A stretch of DNA of 64,000 nt from Haladaptatus litoreus (GTDB lineage: Archaea; Halobacteriota; Halobacteria; Halobacteriales; Haladaptataceae), in assembly GCF_900156425.1 (NCBI RefSeq), contig NZ_FTNO01000006.1, positions 124,001-188,000 of the forward strand. The letters are read 5' to 3'. The position numbers were made by a program, and so were the translations under genes. Below, one piece after another: positions 9,395 through 15,777 of the stretch. Each line of letters starts with the position of its first letter. Position 1 is the first letter of the stretch. The notes below the pieces were generated by a model. That model saw nothing but the letters and a program-made list of their open reading frames with translations, was not told the origin of the DNA and did not search any database.

Positions 9395-9443
9395 TTCTCA
9401 GATAATTATATACACATCCTGTTACAATAATACTCTCACTTGT

Positions 9444-10286
9444 ATGAATCAGAATCGAGTGACGGCAGTTGCAGAAGCCTTAGCTGCACTCGGCCATGAT
9501 GGAATCGCTGCATTCGACCGTACGGAACCAGAATACGATACGCTCACAACCCTCTACGATGAGTACGACGACGAAACGTACGTCAAGTTACTCGGCATCG
9601 TCACTACGACTGAAGATTTTCAATTGAACGGCAACGCACAACGCTTTTGGAAGAAGCTCACAGAGGTCGCGCTTGACCACGGCGAGTTAGCGTCCATTCA
9701 GGACGTAGAAGGGATCATGGATGCCTTCATGAGTGCCTCCGTGAATGCCCGATTCAACAGCATGAAACGAGGTCGACTAACTACACTGTTCAACTCGGGG
9801 TTCCCACAATGGTTCGTCGAAAATCATCGCACTGTAGCTCCAGTCACAGTCTGGAACGAACTTGCCTATGGCCTAAATAACGAGCGACACAAGAAGACGG
9901 TTGTCCTCTCGATGAAGATCTTCGACATTGCGCATCTGATTCGTCACGGCGAGTACCTAGAATTCCCCCACGATATTCCGATCCCATGTGATCTTCAAGT
10001 GGAACGAGTCTCCCGAACGTCTGGCATCATCAATACTGATAAAACTACGAATATTCTCGAAGCTTGGGCCGAAGTAATGGCTTTAACAAGTGAATTATTG
10101 AACGAACATATCTCACTCCTTCGAATCGACTCGATCGTTTGGCAAGCAGGACAAATAATCGGCAAAGAGGAACCAGACCAGAGTGCAGCGAGAGAAGCAC
10201 TAATAAGTCACTTCAAATCCGTCGGCATCGGTAGATCTGAACGAACTCGGCTGGCAGATGAACTCACTGCAGCAATGGTAGAATAA
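9444..10286 (+). CDS. AGOG-like 8-oxoguanine DNA glycosylase/lyase
   Basis: This 280-residue protein matches the archaeal AGOG family of bifunctional DNA glycosylases (helix-hairpin-helix superfamily). The diagnostic region reads HKKTVVLSMKIFDIAHL, then DIPIPCDLQV: a lysine (about 151) followed 32 residues later by aspartate (about 183). From memory, that is the spacing of the catalytic Lys and Asp of Pyrobaculum AGOG (K140, D172). I chose ATG 9444; the open frame extends further upstream but would overlap the McrC-like gene. It starts 49 bases after the nuclease gene on the same strand. The normal role is excision of 8-oxoguanine. A role in restricting modified invader DNA is suggested only by the position. 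Confidence 0.7.
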   Translation: MNQNRVTAVAEALAALGHDGIAAFDRTEPEYDTLTTLYDEYDDETYVKLLGIVTTTEDFQLNGNAQRFWKKLTEVALDHGELASIQDVEGIMDAFMSASVNARFNSMKRGRLTTLFNSGFPQWFVENHRTVAPVTVWNELAYGLNNERHKKTVVLSMKIFDIAHLIRHGEYLEFPHDIPIPCDLQVERVSRTSGIINTDKTTNILEAWAEVMALTSELLNEHISLLRIDSIVWQAGQIIGKEEPDQSAAREALISHFKSVGIGRSERTRLADELTAAMVE

Positions 10287-10443
10287 CCAACTAAATGACG
10301 CCATTTTACTTATTGAAATTGAGCCATTGATCGATAGATCTCCTTCGCTCAATCAGCAGCTTGGTCACTGCTACTTGCGTTGTGAGAAATAGTCACAAGG
10401 ACGAGTAAGTGTATTGACGGGGAAGTAGATACCGTCAGACGCG

Positions 10444-10542
10444 ATGGGCTTGTACGATCACGTTCGGATCGAAGACGGACTCAAGATCAACCTTCCAGAG
10501 TTCGATGGCGACCCGACCGATGTTGATCTCATCCTCCGATGA
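10444..10542 (+). pseudogene. N-terminal stub of a haloarchaeal hypothetical gene
   Basis: A 32-codon frame starts MGLYDHVRIEDGL and has the N-terminus of a longer haloarchaeal hypothetical family that I recall beginning MGLYDxxxFEDGL. It meets TGA at 10540-10542, just where family members continue. I read it as the 5' remnant of a gene whose remainder was lost. Confidence 0.4.
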
Positions 10543-10737
10543 CAGTTTCACGAGACCCTCCTTCTCGAATTGTAGTCACACTGTGTCTGAGTCACGATCG
10601 GGTATTAAGTTGATTTTATTGACTCTTCGTCAAAAGCGATTCGTCGATGGTTTCAGAAGTACCCTTGTTGGGTTGGACCTCATCATCACACACCCCGAGA
10701 CGAAACTTGACGGTTATATACGAAACCCCGAGGGACA

Positions 10738-10993
10738 ATGATAGTTGGAGATACGTTCAACCCTGCGAGCGACCCCCTACCAACCGGGCGACGACGTACA
10801 GGTCTACGTCTCAGAGACTGACCCCGACAGCGAACACCACAGGAAGGAAGGCAACATCACGGATGTCCTGCAGGACACTCTTGGAGACAAAACTGGGCGC
10901 GAGCTAGACTCCCATAGTTACCGCATCGAAACCAATGGTGAGGAAATCGATGTCTGGTTCCGGCATCGCGACTTAGTGCCTGTATCACAGTAA
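10738..10993 (+). pseudogene. Small haloarchaeal protein gene (SETDPD family), frameshifted
   Basis: ATG 10738 opens MIVGDTFNPASDPLP. After a run of five C near 10771-10775 the coding sense moves to the neighbouring frame, YQPGDDVQVYVSETDPDSEH, continuing to a C-terminal WFRHRDLVPVSQ and TAA at 10991-10993. Read together the two frames give a compact beta-rich acidic protein of about 84 residues with no known function. A TATA-like TTATATA at about 10713-10719 precedes the ATG. The alternative is a short product initiated at TTG 10745. A second, 5'-truncated copy lies at 52963-53122. Confidence 0.55.
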
Positions 10994-11016
10994 CCAATTA
11001 CCGATACTCCACTGCA

Positions 11017-11350
11017 ATGGGCGATAACAAAAGCAGACCAACGTGGCCACAATCCGAGATGCACTCGAAGCCAACGGGGATCGCCTTCTCAGTGCATGGC
11101 TCACGGGCAGTTTTGTGACCCCGACGAAGGAAGTCACACGAGAGAGCGATGTCGATGTTGTCCTCGCATTCGAGAGCTTCGATACTATGGACGAATTCGA
11201 CTAGGATGGGCGCTATCTGGAGACGATTGCGATCGGTGGTATCAGCCGAGAGCTAGATCTCATCATCGGTGGTCCTGAGAGCAATTACGATGATGGTGAG
11301 AGCGAATTGCTCTATGCGCATCCCAACGACGAATTCGAACGACGTCACTC
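11017..11350 (+). pseudogene. MNT-type nucleotidyltransferase gene, broken
   Basis: The frame encodes RDALEANGDRLLSAWLTGSF, then a spacer and ESDVDVVLAFESF: the GS...DxD signature of minimal nucleotidyltransferases (polymerase-beta fold, MNT/HEPN antitoxin type). The probable start MGDN at 11017 is out of frame with this core. An in-frame TAG follows DEFD near 11200, and the reading resumes as GRYLETIAIGGISRELDLII. It is therefore a double-lesion pseudogene. Three other fragments of the same gene are present in the window. Intact relatives usually pair with a HEPN RNase and AMPylate it, so this may be the antitoxin relic of such a module. Confidence 0.6.
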
Positions 11351-11504
11351 AATTGAGAGCGTACGAAGATCACGCTCTGAATGGCTTCTTTGCTATATTT
11401 GAGAAGGTTATCTCTCTCGTTAGCGTCATCCAATCAAGGAGTGACCGTTCCTCCGTCCGAATCCAAATCATACGATACGCTCTTGGCTTTCTACTCGTCA
11501 GAGA

Positions 11505-12046
11505 TTAAGATTCAAAATAACCCACCGGTTCGCTGATTTCTTCTTGTAAATTATTCCGAGCAGATTCAACGGCATTAGCCATCTCTGTTTCGTTAAATAA
11601 GATATATTCGTCAGGGATTTCCTCACCCGGGCCCTTTTCGTCCGAATATCGCACATGCCAGCTAAAGAAGCCGTTAGCCCACTTGAATTCTTCCAGACCT
11701 TTGCCATTACTTTGACCTGATCCTCATCCAAGTAGATAGAGACGCGCCGCATTGCGTACTCGAAATCATAGAACCCTTCTAAGATGTCTGATTTGTACTC
11801 GTCTTCGTCCATCCGAGGTGTGTCTTCCCAGTTGAAACGATAGTTTTGATGGCACTTCTCTAATTGCATGTGTAACTCGGTCAGGCTCTCCACCTTTTGC
11901 TGTAAATAATAGTCTGCGCGCCGTCTCGTGGTATTCGCCTGTATTTGTTGCCTTGTCGATAGAAAGTGAAATGCTCCAGTTAGCAGCGAGCCGAGTAAGG
12001 CCCCGGTGACACCGATTGCCCCGCCGAGAACGGTCTCTGAAACCAT
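11505..12046 (-). pseudogene. Membrane-anchored hypothetical protein, probable frameshift
   Basis: From ATG 12046 (alternative 12052) the frame encodes one N-terminal transmembrane segment (VLGGAIGVTGALLGSLLTGA), then a coiled-coil-like helix (RRADYYLQQKVESLTELHMQ) and a helical domain. Around 11700 the reading deteriorates, while the next frame becomes protein-like (EEFKWANGFFSWHVRYSDEK, ending EEISEPVGYFES, TAA at 11507-11505). A one-base shift here is the simplest explanation. Without it the product is 182 residues with a basic tail, ending at 11498. The topology (one TM plus a cytosolic helical domain) recalls small accessory or defence proteins, but no family was recognised. Confidence 0.5.
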
Positions 12047-12133
12047 GTACATTCGTGGAACTGTTGACATATAAATATAGTACCCCATCTCTCATCCATA
12101 GTAGTTCAAAGTAACAAACAATCATACAATAGA

Positions 12134-12148
12134 TTTAATATTATTAAA
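12134..12148 (+). promoter_or_regulatory. Palindromic TATA element of the DUF6884-like gene
   Basis: TTTAATATTATTAAA is a perfect 6+3+6 palindrome ending 14 nt before the ATG at 12163. Its centre lies about 22 nt upstream, which fits a TATA box for a leaderless transcript. The symmetry could also serve a repressor. Confidence 0.4.
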
Positions 12149-12162
12149 TTTCATTTCATCCT

Positions 12163-12627
12163 ATGAGAATTCTTGGGGTCGTCCATGGTGGTAGCACTCA
12201 ACAGAACGAAAAACTACCTGCCCGAGTGCAGTACAAGTCCGGTTATTATGGTCTCAAAGCCGAATATGCTGAGAAATGCTGTGATGATTGGGTCATCATT
12301 TCTGAAAAGCATGGTATAATTTCTCCAGAAAAAGAGATAAAACCGTATAATACTCATATAGACGATCTTAGCGGTCTAAATCTCCAAAACTGGAGGAAAG
12401 AAGTCCAAACAGGGATTGATCAAACACTCTTTGACAAAGATGGTTCTCTCCAATTTGACAAAATGGTCTTCCTCGCTAGTGGAAATTTTATTAAAAAAAT
12501 CGAGCCAGTAATAAAGCAAACGAAGTCATATAATGTCGAGGTTGAGTCACCATTACCCGATCAAGGTCGTATTGGATATCAGCAACAATGGCTACGAAAT
12601 CAGATTGATCGCACACGAAGAGCCTAG
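12163..12627 (+). CDS. DUF6884-like protein
   Basis: This 154-residue protein opens with a beta strand and glycine-rich turn (MRILGVVHGGSTQQNEKLPA), followed by WVIISEKHGIISPEKEIKPY and a closing strand (FDKMVFLASGNF). This is the pattern of DUF6884 proteins, which are distantly like YaaA and queuosine-type transglycosylase helper domains and are common in phages, plasmids and defence islands. The biochemical role is unknown. The gene is monocistronic, with its own TATA palindrome, and is AT-rich compared with neighbouring genes. Confidence 0.55.
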   Translation: MRILGVVHGGSTQQNEKLPARVQYKSGYYGLKAEYAEKCCDDWVIISEKHGIISPEKEIKPYNTHIDDLSGLNLQNWRKEVQTGIDQTLFDKDGSLQFDKMVFLASGNFIKKIEPVIKQTKSYNVEVESPLPDQGRIGYQQQWLRNQIDRTRRA

Positions 12628-12634
12628 TTCGGAA

Positions 12635-13002
12635 TCATATACTGACTCCATTCCCTGGAACTTCAACTACGACTGCAGGATCAAGATTGTCGTGTGAAGT
12701 CTTGATAACGTACTCACTAAGCATGAACATCTGCTATGCAAACACACAATTTGTGTTCGTAGACGTGTAGCGTGTGGTCTCTTGGTAGTACGATATGACG
12801 CTAACAATGCCGGATGAATTTCACACCAATCGTTTGATCCTCCATCAAGACTCCCAAGGAACGCTACACTGACCGCCTTACTGTCTATCGATTGCCCATA
12901 GAGATTCACATTTTTCTCTAGTGGCAGTACCTCGACGACGAATGGCACCTCTGTCTCGTCATCACCACTGTTCACAATTCGATTACCGGACGAGAATGAA
13001 TT
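12635..13002 (-). pseudogene. Frameshifted relic of the NPFTPGD repeat domain
   Basis: On the minus strand the frame NSFSSGNRIVNSGDDET, FVVEVLPLEKNVNLYGQSID and DWCEIHPALLASY aligns with the first C-terminal repeat of the protein at 4236-5276. After LLASY the match moves to another frame (DQETTRYTSTNTNCVFA), then shifts again (FMLSEYVIKTSHDNLDPAVV), matching the start of the second repeat. It stops at a TGA at 12637-12635. No nuclease-like domain remains. It is a decayed paralogue or displaced copy. Confidence 0.6.
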
Positions 13003-13190
13003 ATACTAGTCCAAGACGCTCCAATGCAGGATACTGACCAAGCGTCTCAAACTCTCCAAACTCCTCTATGTCTATCCATAAGTGCGTAAAACCTCAACAA
13101 TCGTACCGCTGTCAGATGGTTTTCCTATTTAGACAGTACTGATGCGCATGTCTTCAAAGTATATTATCTCATAGTTGTCCAGTTTACGTA

Positions 13191-13787
13191 CTATTTGCGA
13201 TCTAGGGGAGCGGACATGTCTAATAGCGTGGGAACATATTCTTCGGAAAAGTGCCTCTTAAGTGTTTGTAGCGCCTCTTTAATCTCCGGCCCAGTCTCAA
13301 CAGGGAGATATACGATACCGGGAGCATGTTTCGCGTAGTGATGCCAGAGGTCGTCTCCGAATCGGAGTTCATCCCATCCATCTTGCGCCTCTGTGCGCTC
13401 TCTCACGGTCTCGAACCGGGATTCCGAGCCGTGCTGTATCTTGTACATTGCATAGCAGAGCGACCCTTCATAGGCTGCTTCTTCGTCTTGTTGTTCTGGC
13501 TTGACCCACTCGACTGCGATGTTCACCATCGGTCGATTACCGTTCTCGTTCTCGACGTTCATTTGGAACTCGGTGCGGATCGTTGCAAGCGTGCGGCTCT
13601 TTCCCGCTGCGAATACCTTTTCCTGTAAACTGGCGTCGTCGTCGACGAGTTTAGGATGGTCGTCGATAATTTCTTGACACGTCCCATTGATCACCTCCGT
13701 GATCTCTGACTCGAAGCGGTGAACGAGCTCTGTTGCTTTCAGGTATCGATTCGCGTTCAGTCCGTCGTTGATAAAGTTCTCATCCAT
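13191..13787 (-). CDS. Partner protein of a PD-(D/E)XK nuclease, unknown family
   Basis: This 198-residue acidic protein has no membrane or signal segment. The N-terminal third is helical (YLKATELVHRFESEITEVIN); the middle is predicted beta-rich (TLATIRTEFQMNVE, MVNIAVEWVKP, SLCYAMYKI); the C-terminus is helical. The start at 13787 overlaps the end of the upstream nuclease gene by 8 bases, so the two are translationally coupled and probably act together. I do not recognise the family. A regulatory, specificity or immunity role for the nuclease is inference from gene order. Confidence 0.6.
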   Translation of the reverse strand: MDENFINDGLNANRYLKATELVHRFESEITEVINGTCQEIIDDHPKLVDDDASLQEKVFAAGKSRTLATIRTEFQMNVENENGNRPMVNIAVEWVKPEQQDEEAAYEGSLCYAMYKIQHGSESRFETVRERTEAQDGWDELRFGDDLWHHYAKHAPGIVYLPVETGPEIKEALQTLKRHFSEEYVPTLLDMSAPLDRK

Positions 13788-14661
13788 GGGTGATCTCTTC
13801 CAGTAGGTTATCGAGATATGCAAGCTGGTCGTCGGGATCGATCGATTGGAACCGTTCGATGTCCGAAATACCGAACGACGATGCACGGTACGCCTCTAGT
13901 GAAGGGAGTGCGTAGAATCGGAGGATTTGCTCTTCGATTAGCGTAATGAACAGATAGGCGCTCCCAGCCCAGTGCGTGCTTGGTTCGACATCGGCGAGAA
14001 GTGTTCTCCGGAGGGCTTGAGCAACCTCTGACCAGTAGATAACCGTGATATCTCGCTCTTGCGCTGCTGTGGCGGTGATTCTTGGTCTGTGTTCGTCGCT
14101 ATCCTTCAGCCGTTCCCCAAAAGCCCCCTGTAGTGCGTTCTCCTTGGAGCGGGGGAGAAGCAGATAGTGTGTCCAGTCCAGATCTCGTTGGTGATGTTTC
14201 TCAGTCAAGTATGCAGTTTGTGGCGTTTTCTCGTAGTGTTCATCTCCGATCTTGACCTCTATCGTCATACCTAGTTGCCCGAATTCAGCGAGGATGTCCA
14301 CTCTTCGATCGTGGAGCTCTTCATCGTGGTAGGCGCGTTCGCGACGTACGTATGTTGGGCTCGTGTCGAACAGGGGGCCGAGGAGCTCGGCGCAGTAATC
14401 CCCCATAGAGTCTCGAAGGAGGTGTGCCAGCCATTGCGACCAATTTTCCTCTTGGTTCGTCCGCAGTGGCCCATCCTGGGGGTTCGTCTCTGTCCAGTCG
14501 CCGACGAGTGGATCGTCGTCATACGCACATGTGCTTTGCTCCCACTCCTTGTTAAGTGAATCCAGCCGCTCACGGAGTTCGATGAGACCGCTCTCCTGCT
14601 CGCGGACGTAACAGTCCCACCACGAGTCGATGTTATCCCATCGCGCGTCCAAATCCGGCAT
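13780..14661 (-). CDS. PD-(D/E)XK nuclease family protein (PDDEXK_4-like)
   Basis: This 293-residue protein has an N-terminal helical region (about 1-80) followed by TNQEENWSQWLAHLLRD, the conserved E-N-x-x-T/S helix of PDDEXK_4-type proteins. The catalytic core is HDRRVDILAEF (about 117-127) and MTIEVKIGDE (about 131-140), the D...E-x-K triad, followed by TAYLTEKHHQRDLDWTHYLL. The C-terminal part (about 190-290) is a variable helical extension. It is the first gene of a two-gene operon. Many stand-alone PDDEXK_4 proteins sit in defence islands, and a DNA-cleaving role is likely. The substrate is unknown. Confidence 0.7.
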   Translation of the reverse strand: MPDLDARWDNIDSWWDCYVREQESGLIELRERLDSLNKEWEQSTCAYDDDPLVGDWTETNPQDGPLRTNQEENWSQWLAHLLRDSMGDYCAELLGPLFDTSPTYVRRERAYHDEELHDRRVDILAEFGQLGMTIEVKIGDEHYEKTPQTAYLTEKHHQRDLDWTHYLLLPRSKENALQGAFGERLKDSDEHRPRITATAAQERDITVIYWSEVAQALRRTLLADVEPSTHWAGSAYLFITLIEEQILRFYALPSLEAYRASSFGISDIERFQSIDPDDQLAYLDNLLEEITHG

Positions 14662-14762
14662 CAGAGACCACCATGCTCCATCCTGTTGATCAGCCGCATC
14701 GAAATTCTGCTTCGATGATTTACCATGGATTATGTTAAATGTTTACGCAAGACGACCCCTAA

Positions 14763-15035
14763 TGGGCTTCTCACTGGGGTCGAGAATATCTCTTTGCAGT
14801 TCAATCATCACTCGAACAGATTCCCATCGAGACGACAGCCGTTGTATTTGCTGCTAAATCGAACCAGGATCTCGTTGAGGAGTGCATGTGGGTCCAGTCA
14901 TCCGAGGCAGAGCGTGATCGTCTCGAAGCGACTCATATGGAGTTAAAAGGCCGCCAGTTGCTTGATCTGCCCCAACGTGCATCGACAGCTGTAGAACTCT
15001 CAGACGAACTCGGTCGGCGAAATAGCAGCAGCTAG
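14763..15035 (+). pseudogene. C-terminal gene fragment of unknown family
   Basis: A frame without a start codon begins after TAA 14760-14762 and reads WASHWGREYLFAVQSSLEQ, then TTAVVFAAKSNQDLVEECMW and LPQRASTAVELSDELGRR to TAG at 15033-15035. Codon use looks genuinely coding and no other frame does. I do not recognise the family. It may be the tail of a gene removed by the same rearrangement that collapsed the cassette just downstream. Confidence 0.35.
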
Positions 15036-15096
15036 TTTCTGAAACGTCTTTTCACTAAACCGTAGATTCAAGTGAGAATACTTTCTCTACAAACTC

Positions 15097-15564
15097 ATGT
15101 CCCAACTTTGGCTTATCCCCGTAGATGAGCAGTCCTTCCAGCGGACGCTTGATCAACCAATCGATCTGAGTGACCGAGACGAGAAACCGGAGCGCTTTCC
15201 TGACCGAACTCGAGTGTGGGGCGTGCGGACTGATCAGGAGCAGGGCGATTGGAAACGAAACCGCCGTAATCTTGAGCGAATGGAGACAGGCGACCCACTG
15301 CTGGTGTATCGAAACGAAACGAGTCAGTACCACGCGAAAGGACGAATCGGTGAATTCTGGCAGACGGAATACGTTCGTGATGAATACTGGGGTGGTGGTC
15401 CAGCAATAGATGTCTTCTCTGTCGATCAGTACGAAGAGATAGACGTGCAACCAAACGAAGTCAATACAGTTCTAGATTACAACGAGCGATTTTGGCCGCA
15501 GGGACTCTGGCGTGTTGCGGATGATCGACCGACTGATCGACTCGTCCAAAAACTCGATATCTGA
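15097..15564 (+). CDS. EVE/PUA-like reader domain, truncated McrB N-terminus
   Basis: This 155-residue protein aligns with the first module of the McrB-like protein at 5386: MSQLWLIPVDEQSFQRTLDQ, TRVWGVRTDQEQ, DPLLVYRNETSQYHAKGRIG. It ends in RPTDRLVQKLDI where the longer protein continues RPTSERLQKL. Directly behind it lies the C-terminal tail of an McrC-like gene. The simplest reading is that this is the 5' stump of a second EVE-McrB gene left by an internal deletion. It could still be expressed as a stand-alone modified-base-binding protein, since the module is complete and has its own ATG. Confidence 0.6.
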   Translation: MSQLWLIPVDEQSFQRTLDQPIDLSDRDEKPERFPDRTRVWGVRTDQEQGDWKRNRRNLERMETGDPLLVYRNETSQYHAKGRIGEFWQTEYVRDEYWGGGPAIDVFSVDQYEEIDVQPNEVNTVLDYNERFWPQGLWRVADDRPTDRLVQKLDI

Positions 15565-15574
15565 TACTCTTGAC

Positions 15575-15706
15575 CGAAGTATTCTCGTTACTGGTGACTC
15601 TGAGGAGACTACACCACTCGACGAACAGCAGAACAACGAAATCAAAATTCTACAAGCTTTCGAGATTGAGACCGAGCTTACAGACATCTTAGAGAAGTTT
15701 TTCTAG
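15575..15706 (+). pseudogene. C-terminal tail of a lost McrC-like gene
   Basis: The frame encodes ILVTGDSEETTPLDEQQNNE followed by IKILQAFEIETELTDILEKF, ending at TAG 15704-15706. This is nearly collinear with the last 40 residues of the McrC-like protein ending at 9394 (ASLDDQQDNEIKILQASEIE). No nuclease core is present. With the EVE stump at 15097 it brackets a deletion that removed the AAA+ motor and the nuclease domain. Confidence 0.7.
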
Positions 15707-15777
15707 TATTATAATCTAATATTACTTATCCTAGGGTAGTCAGTGCCTTCATTAGGTTCCGTTGATGTGATAGTGAT

